49,042 bases of DNA from Thiobacillus sp. (GTDB lineage: Bacteria; Pseudomonadota; Gammaproteobacteria; Burkholderiales; Thiobacillaceae): NCBI GenBank assembly GCA_011391285.1, contig JAABQU010000022.1, forward strand, positions 1 to 49,042, read 5' to 3'. How positions within the stretch are numbered: the first letter of the stretch is position 1; each line of letters begins with the position of its first letter. Of the stretch, positions 8,080 to 19,408 are shown piece after piece. A model generated the notes under the pieces. That model was given only the letters and a program-made list of their open reading frames with translations. It was not told the DNA's origin and did no database searches. Both the position numbers and the translations under genes were made by a program.

Positions 8080-8739
8080 TTAAGCCGCATACCAAAGCAC
8101 CGCAAAGTAGTGGCAGGCAGTGCCCGCCATGACGAACAGGTGCCAGATAAAATGGCCGTATCGCAGGCGCGAATCGAGCGCAAAGAAAAACACCCCTATC
8201 GTGTAAGCCAGGCCGCCGGCGACCAGCCATAGCAGCCCGGATGCGGGTACGCGTTCGGACAAAGGCGCGGCGGCGATCACAATGAGCCAGCCCATGAGCA
8301 GATACAGGCTGGTGGTGAGGATGGGATGGGTCAGCCGGTTCAAGGCCTTCAGCAGCACACCGGCCACGGCAATGCCCCAGACGACCCCAAGCAGCGACCA
8401 TCCCCACGTTCCACGCAGCACTCCCAGCGTGAAGGGCGTATACGTTCCCGCAATGAGCAAAAAGATTGCGGAGTGCTCGATCACCCGAAACACGCGCTTG
8501 GCGCGGCCGACCGGCAACGCGTGATACAAGGTGGAGGCCAGGTAGAGCAGCACCATGGTCGCAGCGAAGACACTCGCGCCAACGATGAATGCCGCGTCAC
8601 CCTGCCGTACCGCTTGCAGGACAAGGAACGGGGTTGCCACGAGCGCCGCGATCAGCCCGAGTCCGTGGCTGAGGCTGTTGGCGAGTTCTTCCCCACGGGA
8701 CTGTATCCGTTTGCTTCTGACTGCCAGCGACAGGATCAC
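8080..8739 (-). CDS. trhA: Hemolysin III family membrane protein (PAQR superfamily, TrhA-like)
   Basis: This 219-residue protein has seven hydrophobic segments and the conserved PAQR/hemolysin III residues: GEELANSLSHGLG near the start, LYLASTLYHALP, IEHSAIFLLIAGTYTPF, and a C-terminal HFIWHLFVMAGTACHYFAV with the His residues that bind metal in this superfamily. Bacterial members have been tied to membrane fluidity (unsaturated fatty-acid balance) rather than true haemolysis. It converges with the yqjK operon, leaving 14 bases between stops. Length matches the family. Confidence 0.92.
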   Translation of the reverse strand: MILSLAVRSKRIQSRGEELANSLSHGLGLIAALVATPFLVLQAVRQGDAAFIVGASVFAATMVLLYLASTLYHALPVGRAKRVFRVIEHSAIFLLIAGTYTPFTLGVLRGTWGWSLLGVVWGIAVAGVLLKALNRLTHPILTTSLYLLMGWLIVIAAAPLSERVPASGLLWLVAGGLAYTIGVFFFALDSRLRYGHFIWHLFVMAGTACHYFAVLWYAA

Positions 8740-8851
8740 GACAGGTGCTCCGACAGGCCACGTGACCCAAGCCGGGTTTCACCTGCTGACCGATTCAAGC
8801 ATGCCGGCCATTCGCCGGCCTTCAGCGAAGGTGAAATCAGGACCGTTTCAG

Positions 8852-9544
8852 TTATTTCCGCTCTTGGCCCTGACCCCGACCCGGTCCATCGTCCTTACCC
8901 CGACCCGGCCCATCGTCCCGGCCCCGACCCTGGTCCCGCGGCTGATAGCGCTCCTGGTACTGTTTCTGCACCACGGGATCACGCGGCTGGTAACGGTAAC
9001 GCTCCTGATTAAGCTCACGCTGTTGCTCCATTTGCCGGGGATACTGATCCCTTGAATAGTTTCGCTGGTAGCTGGGCAGCGGGGCCGGGGCCGGCGCCGC
9101 GCGACGGTCCCATTTGTCCCAGCCGCTTCGCTGTTGTTCCCACTGACGGCCCCAATGATTGTCCCAACGTGGCGGCGCATTCCGGCTCCACGAACGGAAA
9201 TACGAAGGCGGGCTGCGGTAGTAGCGCACGGGAACACGCAGGACGTACACCGGGACGGCATACGGCTCGACAAACCACCAGGGCCCGTTGTACCAGGAGC
9301 TGGCGTACCAGTTGTCAGCATGGAATACCCAGTACAGGCCGTCGTAAAAGAAGTAGTTCGCGTTGACCTGTGGCGCGTAGTAGACCGGATAACCCGGCAC
9401 GGCGACGAGCCGCGGGTAGACCGGCAGGTTGATTCCGATGCTGACGTGAGGTGTCCCGATCCCGATGCTGACCTGTGCGACGGCAGGCGCCATCGGCGAC
9501 ATCAGCACCCCCACCAGAATCAGTGCGTTGCGAATTTTAAGCAT
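8852..9544 (-). CDS. Exported Tyr/Trp-rich protein with charged repeat tail
   Basis: The 230-residue protein has a signal peptide (MLKIRNALILVGVLMSPMAP, cleavage near AVAQ). The mature part has a Val/Tyr/Pro-rich segment and then aromatic motifs (FFYDGLYWVFHADNWY, SSWYNGPWWFVEPYAVP) typical of the small exported YXWGXW-like proteins of betaproteobacteria. The last 80 residues are rich in Arg, Gln, Asp and Gly, with a short repeat (RDDGPGRG, KDDGPGRG) of 24 bases at DNA level. The ATG at 9544 was chosen because it starts the signal peptide; the frame is open further upstream without one. Function is unknown. It lies downstream of the lmo0937-type peptide gene. Confidence 0.8.
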   Translation of the reverse strand: MLKIRNALILVGVLMSPMAPAVAQVSIGIGTPHVSIGINLPVYPRLVAVPGYPVYYAPQVNANYFFYDGLYWVFHADNWYASSWYNGPWWFVEPYAVPVYVLRVPVRYYRSPPSYFRSWSRNAPPRWDNHWGRQWEQQRSGWDKWDRRAAPAPAPLPSYQRNYSRDQYPRQMEQQRELNQERYRYQPRDPVVQKQYQERYQPRDQGRGRDDGPGRGKDDGPGRGQGQERK

Positions 9545-9654
9545 GTTGACCTCCAGATTGATACGCAAAATCGCAGTCGGGATTGACCGCTTTTGCCGGG
9601 CGGCGACGAACTCGACCGCCTGTCCACCGGCGGCCCGAGATCGGGTGAAGTCGC

Positions 9655-9792
9655 TCAGCGACGAATGAATCGAAGCAGGATCACCACGACCGCGATGACC
9701 AGAAGGATGTGGATGAAACCGCCCATGGTGTATGAGGTCACCAAACCCAGCAACCACAGGATGATCAGGATGACGGCAATTGTCTCAAGCAT
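9655..9792 (-). CDS. lmo0937 family small membrane peptide
   Basis: This 45-residue frame begins MLETIAVILIILWLLGLVTS, continues YTMGGFIHILLVIAVVVILL and ends RFIRR. Two hydrophobic helices with the central YTMGGFIHILL loop match the lmo0937/DUF5670 small membrane proteins, found widely beside stress genes and of unknown function. AGGGAG precedes the ATG. It lies between the BON paralog and the Tyr/Trp-rich exported protein on the same strand. Confidence 0.85.
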   Translation of the reverse strand: MLETIAVILIILWLLGLVTSYTMGGFIHILLVIAVVVILLRFIRR

Positions 9793-9900
9793 TTTTACGC
9801 TCCCTAAAGTTGTTTAGCAACTGCTCCAAAACCACGATCAACCCACCAAAGGCCCACTCCCGATTCAGGATGGCGGGCGGCTGGCGAGGCGTAATCGAGG

Positions 9901-10215
9901 TCACTTGATCCGTATATCATTCTTGACCGAGGTCACGCCCTTCACGCCGCGCGCCAACGCGACCGCCTTGTTCACCTCAGCTTGCGTAGCCACGAAGCCA
10001 CTCAGCTGAACCACACCCTTGAAGGTCTCGACGTTGATCTGATAAGCCTTGGTCAGGGGATCGTCGGCCAAGGAAGCTTTCACCTTCGCGGTGATGACGG
10101 AGTCGTCGATATACTCGCCGGTTCCTTCTTGTGTGGCTGTCGATGCGCATCCGACAAAGGATCCCGCCGAAACGGCCAGAAAAACTGCGGTAAGAATACT
10201 GTTGAGCTGTTTCAT
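9901..10215 (-). CDS. BON-domain lipoprotein, copy 2
   Basis: This 104-residue paralog of the BON lipoprotein at 6487-6801 has the same layout: a lipoprotein signal (MKQLNSILTAVFLAVSAGSF then VGC), the shared TQEGTGEYIDDSVITAKVKA block and the core INVETFKGVVQLSGFV, ending GVKGVTSVKNDIRIK. It is expected in the periplasm, anchored in a membrane, as an osmotic or envelope-stress protein. GGAGTG precedes the ATG. Its opposite orientation and equal length suggest an old duplication within the island. Confidence 0.9.
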   Translation of the reverse strand: MKQLNSILTAVFLAVSAGSFVGCASTATQEGTGEYIDDSVITAKVKASLADDPLTKAYQINVETFKGVVQLSGFVATQAEVNKAVALARGVKGVTSVKNDIRIK

Positions 10216-10480
10216 GGTGACACTCCAAAAATTGGGGTTGGAATAGCCGCTGCATCAATCGACGGTGCGGCGGGAAAAGCACGCAGGGCAGGATTTGTCC
10301 CCTACCATACATTTTTGAAATTAGTACAAAAAAATGATCACGCCAGCACCGGGCCTTGCCTGCATCCCTTTCACAGAGGATCCCCGATCCTCCCGTCTTC
10401 GCCGGCGCTTAGTTCAACCGGTCTCACCGCAGACGACCCTGTTGATGGACATGGGTTATGGCAGCGCGCCGATCAATCCG

Positions 10481-11188
10481 CTAACCCATTATCCGGGCGT
10501 AGGTCGCCCTGTCGGCTTCGTAACATCCACAGGACGCGGCTTCCAGGCCCTTGCGGTCGAGAACGGTGATATCGCCGCGGCGATAGCTGATCAGTTTGCG
10601 TTTTTGCAGCGACGTGGCCGCCTTGGTCACGCCGACGCGGCGCACGCCGAGCATGTAGGCGAGGAATACGTGCGTGACATGAAACACGTCCGCGTGCGCC
10701 CGGTCCTGCGTCATCAGGAGCCAGCGGGCGAGCCGCGCCTCCACCACATGGAACCGGGTGCACGCCGTTGTTTGCGCGAGCTGGCCCATCACCGCATAGA
10801 GGTAGCGCTTCAGCACCCGTTGCAGCGCGGGGCTGTGCTCGAGTTCACGCAGAAATGGCGCAGCATTCATCCGCAGCGCCGGGCCTGCTCCCTGCACCAC
10901 GGCGTGCAGCGACGACACATTCACGCCGAGGATGAGGGCGAGTCCGAGCATGCCTTCATCGCCCACCATTCCCACTTCCAGGCTTTCGCTCCCCCCGGTC
11001 GGCGACACCAGCGAAATAAAGCTTTCCGTGGGAAAGTAAACGTGACGAATGCGCTCACCGGGTTCGGCCAGGATCTCGGCAAACACCAGGTCGACCGGGT
11101 CGCACGCTGCCAGAAAGCGCTGGCGATCCTTGCGCGGCAAGGCCTCGATCAGCCGATTGGTGGCAGGGGCAGACTGGATGCGCGGCAC
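10481..11188 (-). CDS. Crp/Fnr family transcriptional regulator
   Basis: The 235-residue product has an N-terminal cyclic-nucleotide-binding-like fold ([18 protein letters not shown], then [18 protein letters not shown]) and a C-terminal winged helix ([20 protein letters not shown]) followed by [17 protein letters not shown]. The SCxCY ending is shared with the neighbouring frameshifted copy. It lacks an Fnr-type N-terminal cysteine cluster, so it is not an obvious oxygen sensor. I chose the GTG at 11188 because AGGAG lies 7 bases upstream; the frame is open to a Met codon at 11260 without a better site. It may regulate the stress genes around it (inference from position). Confidence 0.88.
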   Translation of the reverse strand: MPRIQSAPATNRLIEALPRKDRQRFLAACDPVDLVFAEILAEPGERIRHVYFPTESFISLVSPTGGSESLEVGMVGDEGMLGLALILGVNVSSLHAVVQGAGPALRMNAAPFLRELEHSPALQRVLKRYLYAVMGQLAQTTACTRFHVVEARLARWLLMTQDRAHADVFHVTHVFLAYMLGVRRVGVTKAATSLQKRKLISYRRGDITVLDRKGLEAASCGCYEADRATYARIMG

Positions 11189-11396
11189 AGGGGCACTCCT
11201 GGTGGTGAGCAATCCGGAAATGGGGATGCGATCCCGATTCCGGTTGCGAACCCGGGGCAAGGATCAACCTCAGGATGGATAGTTCGGAGCTTGGCGTGAT
11301 GCGAGCGGATTGTCTGGGCGCTAGCGCACAAAGCAAATCTGCCCGTGCATGTGGAAGCGCCGTGGGTTCAGGTGCGAGCGCGCCCGGGCAGCCGGG

Positions 11397-12115
11397 CTAC
11401 GGATGGGTCGGGTACGGGAGCAGGCGATCGAACTCCCGCTTGACCACCGCGTAGCACTCGCAGGACCGTGCCTCCAGACCCGACCGGTCCAGCAGGGTGA
11501 TGCGGCCTCGGTGGTACTGGATCAAGCCGGCCCGCTGCACGTTGCCAGCGGCCTCAGTGACCCCCTCGCGGCGAACCCCGAGCATGTTGGCGATCAGTTC
11601 CTGCGTCATGACCAGTTCATTGGAGCGCAGGCGGTCAAAGCTCAGCAGCAGCCATCGGCAGAACTGCTGGTCCAGCGTGTGGTGGCGGTTACACACTGCC
11701 GTCTGCGCCATCTGCGTCAGCAGGGCTTGGGTGTACGCAGCAACAAATCATGAAATACGCCGGCACGACCGAATTCATCCTTCAGCAGCTGTCCCTTGAG
11801 CCGGTAGGCGTAGCCGGTACTTTGCACGATGGCCCGGCTGGGGGTGGTTTCGCCGCCCATGAAGAGGGAGACGCCCACCAGGCCCACATTGCCGACCACG
11901 GCGATTTCGGCCGATGCGCCATCCTCCATCACGTACAGCAGAGAGACGATCGAATCGGTGGGGAAATACACGTGGCGCATCTGCTCGCCGGATTCGTAGA
12001 GTACCTGCCCGAGCGGCATCGGGATCAGTTCCAGATTGGGAAGCAGGCGCGCGTATTCGTCTTCCGGCAGGGCGGCGAGTAGGTGGTTCTGGCGGGGGTC
12101 ATGTAGGGCGTTCAA
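11397..12115 (-). pseudogene. Crp/Fnr family regulator split by a frameshift
   Basis: Two frames together make one regulator. The upstream part (12115-11717, TTG start with GGAG before it) covers the sensory domain, MRHVYFPTDSIVSLL to FHDLLLR, then goes out of frame and stops. The downstream part (to 11397) continues with YTQALLTQMAQTAVCNRHHT, helix-turn-helix ANMLGVRREGVTEAAG and the GLEARSCECY ending. Joining them needs one extra base near 11736, within CTGCGTACACC on the coding strand. So the gene is either a recent pseudogene, a sequencing error, or uses programmed slippage; I see no obvious slippery heptamer. It is paralogous to the intact regulator at 10481-11188. Confidence 0.82.
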
Positions 12116-12401
12116 ACGTGATCTCCGAGTGAATTTTCCAGACGGAACCCCCGCCCGAATGGCCGGATCGGAGGCGTGTGAATTCCAAGTATAAAGGCCC
12201 CCGCTTTATCTATGTGCGTCAGCAGACAGACGCTGAAATCGATTCCCCATATGCTTCAACTATCAATGAAGCAAAGCCGCGGTTTGGCAATAAAGCCTTA
12301 CCTCGCCGGAGCCCGAGTCGGACAAGGACGCGAGGCCGAGCGGATTGAAGGCTGCCCGATTGGCAATTTCGCCAGTCGGCTTTCGAATCAAAGGAGCAGA
12401 A

Positions 12402-12626
12402 ATGAACTGGAATATCGTTGAAGGCAACTGGAAGCAATTCAAGGGCGAAGTCAAAGCCCAGTGGGGCAAACTCACCGACGATCACCTCGACGTGATTGCG
12501 GGGAAACGCACCGAACTTGCGGGCAAGATCCAGGAGGCCTACGGCATCACGGAAGACGAAGCTGAAGAACAGATCAAGCGCTTTGAACTGCACAACAAGG
12601 ATAAAGATCCGACGCATTCCGCATGA
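12402..12626 (+). CDS. CsbD family stress protein
   Basis: This 74-residue hydrophilic protein starts MNWNIVEGNWKQFKGEVKAQ and contains WGKLTDDHLDVIAGKR and ITEDEAEEQIKRFE, the hallmark CsbD pattern. CsbD proteins are small, abundant general-stress proteins of unknown mechanism. AAGGAG lies 6 bases before the ATG. The stop codon overlaps the next start (ATGA). An inverted repeat (TGCTTCA, 8-base spacer, TGAAGCA) at 12252-12273 lies in the promoter region between this gene and the frameshifted Crp gene and could be regulatory. Confidence 0.93.
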   Translation: MNWNIVEGNWKQFKGEVKAQWGKLTDDHLDVIAGKRTELAGKIQEAYGITEDEAEEQIKRFELHNKDKDPTHSA

Positions 12627-12880
12627 TCCCACCTTCAGAGGTCATGATCGCGGCCGCCGCAAACGGCAGCGATCGCTCTGCGGACGCGGGCTATTCGTCT
12701 CCCGGATGCATCTGCCCCCGCTGCAACGGCGCTGCCGTCCGCGTTCCGCGCCGGCTGGTCGATTTGCTCTTGAGCATGGTGATGACCGTCAACCGCTACC
12801 ACTGCCGTTCGGTGGACTGCGGCTGGGAAGGAAACCTTCGCGTGAAGCGGCATGCCCTGTTGATCCGGGGGCCGTGGTGA
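12623..12880 (+). CDS. Small Cys-rich (zinc-ribbon-like) protein, unknown function
   Basis: The 85-residue frame overlaps the csbD stop (ATGA). It has Cys29, Cys31 and Cys34 (GCICPRCNGAAVRVPRR) and then Cys61 and Cys66 (YHCRSVDCGWEGNLRV), a CxxC...CxxxxC arrangement that suggests a zinc ribbon or a similar metal site. The segment between (LVDLLLSMVMTVNRY) is moderately hydrophobic. A second ATG at 12644 is possible. Coupling to csbD suggests a stress-linked role; I cannot name a family with certainty. Confidence 0.65.
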   Translation: MIPPSEVMIAAAANGSDRSADAGYSSPGCICPRCNGAAVRVPRRLVDLLLSMVMTVNRYHCRSVDCGWEGNLRVKRHALLIRGPW

Positions 12881-12920
12881 ATTTCACAACGGGCGCAACG
12901 CTGACACGGGCAGGCGATCG

Positions 12921-14309
12921 CTACAGCCAGTATTCCGCGAGCCGGGCAGTTCCCTCTTTCAATCGCAATATCAACGACCGCTGCTCCCAGCGTTCGAGAT
13001 CGATGGCATCGGACTCCGCCTGATCACGGGCAAACATCGCATCCATTTGCAGCGCAAAATCGCGGCCCAGGATCGCCGCATTGATTTCGTCGTTGTGGAG
13101 GAAGCTGCGCCAATCCAGATTGGTTGAGCCGATGGTCGACCAGACGCCGTCGATGGAGGCGGTCTTGGAATGCATCACCGCGCCGCGCCGCTCGTAGATC
13201 TTGACGCCCGCACGCAACAACTTCGAATAATGCGAACGCCCGGCGTGGAATACCACCCAGGAATCGGTATGGCTCGGCAAAATCAACTTCACCTCGACGC
13301 CGCGCTGCGCCGCATCGGTCAGGACCTTGAGAAATTGCGGATCGGGCGCGAAATAGGCGTTGGTGATATGCACCTGCTGCTCCGCATGCTCGATCGCCGA
13401 CAGCAACGTGAGATAGATCGGGCTGCCGGGATCGTCGGAGCCGCTGCCGATGGCGCGCACGATCTCGTCACCCTGCTTGTCGAGTGCGGGGAAGTGGTTT
13501 TTCCCGGCCAGCGGTGGACCCTTTTGCTTGCTCCAGGTGTCCAGGAACAGCTTCTGGAATTCCGCCACAACGGGCCCTTCGATCTGCAGGTGGGTATCCC
13601 GCCACCCTGCAGCATTTTCCCCCGGTTTACGCGCTGACCTCCTGGAGGAGCCACTGGAATAGGTTTCGCTGATATTGATGCCACCGATGAAGGCGACGCG
13701 GCCATCGACCACCAGCAACTTGCGGTGGTCGCGGTTATTCAACAGCCATTCCTTCTTTTTCCCGGCCAGCGGGTTGACCGGATTGAACTCGAGCACCTGG
13801 ATGCCGCCGGCGCGCAGGCGATCGAAAAATTCCTTGGGCGTATTCAGGCAGCCGACGCTGTCGTAGATCAGGTTGACCTGGACGCCGGCGGCCTGTCTTT
13901 CCAGCAGCACGTCGGCGAACTGCCGGCCGATGTCGTCGTCTTCGAAGATGTAGGTTTCCAGATGGATGTGGTCCTGGGCAGTACGCATGGCCGCGAACAT
14001 GGCCCGGTAGGTCGCGGGGCCGTCCACCAGTAGGGTCAGCTTGTTGCCCAGCACCAGCGGACTGTAGACATTGATCGCCTGCTCCACGGCCAGGTGCTTT
14101 TGCAGGATGTCGCTATCGCCGGACGTGCCCTCGAGTTTATCGATGATGGCGGCGCTCCTGCTATCGGAGACAGGGCCGCGCGCACCTTCGAACGCCACCA
14201 CCTGGGTATGGGCCACGTCCATCTCCTGCGCAGCGTCGGGGAGGCTTGCGCATCCGGCGACGGTGAGCACCATGCATGCAGCCATCGCCATGCGTGTGGA
14301 GGGGGGCAT
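12921..14309 (-). CDS. Phospholipase D-type lipoprotein (cardiolipin synthase-like)
   Basis: The 462-residue product starts with a lipoprotein-type signal (MPPSTRMAMAACMVLTVAGC) and has two HKD motifs: HRKLLVVDG followed by FIGGINI near residue 195, and HSKTASIDG followed by IGSTNLDWRS near residue 380. Paired HKD motifs form one active site in the phospholipase D superfamily; cardiolipin synthases use it to join phosphatidyl groups. The lipoprotein signal instead of two N-terminal membrane helices is less usual and suggests envelope-side action. An in-frame TTG at 14345 with GAAGGA upstream would add 12 residues before this signal; I prefer the ATG at 14309, which lies just past the rhodanese stop. 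Confidence 0.85.
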   Translation of the reverse strand: MPPSTRMAMAACMVLTVAGCASLPDAAQEMDVAHTQVVAFEGARGPVSDSRSAAIIDKLEGTSGDSDILQKHLAVEQAINVYSPLVLGNKLTLLVDGPATYRAMFAAMRTAQDHIHLETYIFEDDDIGRQFADVLLERQAAGVQVNLIYDSVGCLNTPKEFFDRLRAGGIQVLEFNPVNPLAGKKKEWLLNNRDHRKLLVVDGRVAFIGGINISETYSSGSSRRSARKPGENAAGWRDTHLQIEGPVVAEFQKLFLDTWSKQKGPPLAGKNHFPALDKQGDEIVRAIGSGSDDPGSPIYLTLLSAIEHAEQQVHITNAYFAPDPQFLKVLTDAAQRGVEVKLILPSHTDSWVVFHAGRSHYSKLLRAGVKIYERRGAVMHSKTASIDGVWSTIGSTNLDWRSFLHNDEINAAILGRDFALQMDAMFARDQAESDAIDLERWEQRSLILRLKEGTARLAEYWL

Positions 14310-14329
14310 CGCCAGGCTGCAATCGCCCG

Positions 14330-14716
14330 TCACGTCTGCTCCCAAGGCAATCCTTCAAAGCGCCAGCCGTTCCTCGTGCTGCGATGGTGCGTCTCGTTCA
14401 TGTCGCCCTCGAATCCATGCAGCACGTTGTACACCTCGGGAAAGCCGTATTTCTCCAGGTAGCGCCCGGCCTCGACCGAGCGCCGACCCGAGCGGCAGAT
14501 CAGCAACACCGGGCGGTTGACCGACGCGGCCTTGCGCGAATGGCCTAGAAAATCGGGGTTGACGTCCCAGTCGGGGCCATCCTGCCAGGCGATGTGGATC
14601 GCCCCCACGGGGTGGCCGACGAACAGGTATTCGATTTCCGAGCGGCAATCGATAAACACCGCTTCGGGATGCGACTGAAGGAAGGCCAGGGCTTCGGCGG
14701 GTTCGAGATGTTTCAT
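14330..14716 (-). CDS. Rhodanese-like sulfurtransferase domain protein
   Basis: This 128-residue single-domain protein (MKHLEPAEALAFLQSHPEAV) contains the rhodanese features FIDCRSEIEYLFVGHPVGAIH and an active-site loop LLICRSGRRSVEAGRYL, with the catalytic Cys in CRSGRRS. Rhodaneses carry sulfur as a Cys persulfide. No signal peptide is seen, so it is cytoplasmic. It lies upstream of the phospholipase-D-type gene on the same strand, about 20 bases apart, and is divergent from metH. Confidence 0.9.
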   Translation of the reverse strand: MKHLEPAEALAFLQSHPEAVFIDCRSEIEYLFVGHPVGAIHIAWQDGPDWDVNPDFLGHSRKAASVNRPVLLICRSGRRSVEAGRYLEKYGFPEVYNVLHGFEGDMNETHHRSTRNGWRFEGLPWEQT

Positions 14717-14780
14717 GGCAGACACCGGGCAGACTCGATACCTGCACCATAGCATCACCGGCAGGCCTCGCGCCAACCGA

Positions 14781-14786
14781 TATAAT
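14781..14786 (+). promoter_or_regulatory. Possible -10 box of metH
   Basis: A perfect TATAAT lies 28 bases before the metH start. I see no good -35 at 17 bases upstream, so the promoter may need an activator or be weak. The 97-base gap leaves no room for a cobalamin riboswitch. Confidence 0.35.
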
Positions 14787-14813
14787 GCGCGATTGTCCTG
14801 CTGATTATCCGCC

Positions 14814-18500
<3,687 letters not shown>

Positions 18501-18540
18501 GTCTGGATGGCAGGGCTTACCCCGGCCCGGCTGCTTTAAT

Positions 18541-18564
18541 GATCAGGGCCTACCAGCCCTGATC
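18541..18564. terminator. Hairpin between convergent metH and NUDIX genes
   Basis: GATCAGGGC (18541-18549) and GCCCTGATC (18556-18564) form a perfect 9-bp stem with a 6-base loop, 40 bases after metH. It overlaps the NUDIX stop codon. Neither side has a good T-run, so termination would be inefficient or Rho-assisted. Confidence 0.4.
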
Positions 18565-19107
18565 AAGCATCTTCTCCAGCCAGAACAGCCCGACCACGGT
18601 CTTGGTTTCGCAAATCTTGCCGCTGCGCAGCCAGTCCATCGCCTCGCCGAACGGCACCCGCAGGATTTCCAGGAATTCGTCGTGGTCGCGGCCGTGGTTG
18701 CCTTCCGTAAGTCCCTTCGCCAGATAGAACGCCAACCGCTCGTCCGAATAGCCGATGCAGGGGTAGATCGTGGTGACTGCGCGCCATTCGCTCGCCGTAT
18801 AGCCGGTTTCCTCTTCCAGTTCGCGCTTGGCGCAGGTGAGGTCGTCCTCGCCAGGGTCGATCTTGCCGGCCGGCAGTTCGATGAAGTCGCGGTGCAGGGG
18901 GTAGCGGTGCTGGCGCTCCAGCAGCAGGTCGCCGTTGTCGAACACCGGTATGACGACGACGGCGCCGGGGTGGACGATGTATTCGCGCGATGATTCGCGG
19001 CCGTTGGGCAGGCGCACACGGTCGCATTTGACGTGCATCAACCGCCCCTTGAAGACGGTTTCGCTGGCCAGTTCGGTTTCGGTGAGGTCCGGGATTTCGT
19101 TTTTCAT
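18550..19107 (-). CDS. NUDIX hydrolase, ADP-ribose pyrophosphatase type
   Basis: The 185-residue protein (MKNEIPDLTETELASETVFK) contains a complete NUDIX box: G in PAGKIDPGE, then seven residues, then RELEEETGY. The family hydrolyses nucleoside diphosphates linked to another group; similarity to NudF-like proteins (HPGAVVVIPVFDNGDLLLE, RHRDFIELPAG-type context) points to ADP-ribose or ADP-sugars. It is cytoplasmic. The ATG at 19107 was chosen by family start; the frame is open upstream into the small-RNA candidate. Confidence 0.9.
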   Translation of the reverse strand: MKNEIPDLTETELASETVFKGRLMHVKCDRVRLPNGRESSREYIVHPGAVVVIPVFDNGDLLLERQHRYPLHRDFIELPAGKIDPGEDDLTCAKRELEEETGYTASEWRAVTTIYPCIGYSDERLAFYLAKGLTEGNHGRDHDEFLEILRVPFGEAMDWLRSGKICETKTVVGLFWLEKMLDQGW

Positions 19108-19130
19108 GCCGTCATGATACCGAGCACGGA

Positions 19131-19246
19131 CAAAAAAAAGCCGGGTTCTCGCGAACCCGGCGGACGGAGGAGACAACCCCTCGTTGCGGAGAACTTCCTG
19201 CCTGCAGCGCAAACAGCAAGCAATCGCATCCTACGAAGGGGATCCA
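19131..19246 (-). ncRNA. Candidate small RNA with exposed anti-Shine-Dalgarno stretch
   Basis: On the minus strand a possible promoter (TTGCGC at 19279-19274, 15-base spacer, TATAGC at 19258-19253) is followed by about 115 bases that fold well. An outer stem pairs CCCCTTCGT (19241-19233, one bulge) with ACGAGGGG (19184-19177), an inner hairpin pairs TGCTTGC (19222-19216) with GCAGGCA (19205-19199), and then a likely single-stranded TCTCCTCCGTCC (19173-19162) leads into a strong terminator. CTCCTCC could pair with Shine-Dalgarno sites. No frame here resembles a protein. The rest of the 301-base gap between the NUDIX and algR genes shows nothing else. I do not recognise a known RNA family. Confidence 0.5.
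19132..19161 (-). terminator. Rho-independent terminator of the small-RNA candidate
   Basis: On the minus strand GCCGGGTTC and GAACCCGGC (19161-19140) form a 9-bp stem with a 4-base loop, followed at once by eight T residues. It lies upstream of the NUDIX start, so it ends transcripts coming from the algZR side or from the small RNA, not from NUDIX. Confidence 0.88.
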
Positions 19247-19257
19247 ATTTTGGCTAT

Positions 19258-19271
19258 ACAACTTTAGTTGT
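19258..19271. promoter_or_regulatory. Operator-like palindrome in the small-RNA promoter spacer
   Basis: ACAACT-TT-AGTTGT is a perfect inverted repeat lying between the proposed -35 and -10 boxes of the small-RNA candidate. A repressor bound here would block RNA polymerase. The binding protein is unknown. Confidence 0.4.
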
Positions 19272-19408
19272 AGGCGCAACATAAGACACTGAAAAACAAA
19301 GCAATTATTTTCAATCGCGCGGGCAGAATCGGAGGCAATCGCCGACATTGCAAGCTTCATCCGGGATTTCAGGTCCGGTCTGAGCCTGTCGAGGTGGGCT
19401 GCACTTGT

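Noticed and set aside
11397..11711. A separate small DNA-binding protein gene
   Set aside because: It continues the upstream regulator exactly after a one-base shift and has no ribosome-binding site of its own that I can see.
14717..14813. Cobalamin riboswitch before metH
   Set aside because: The gap is only 97 bases and no B12-box-like sequence is seen.
19131..19246. 6S RNA
   Set aside because: The candidate is too short and lacks the long closing hairpin with a large central bubble.
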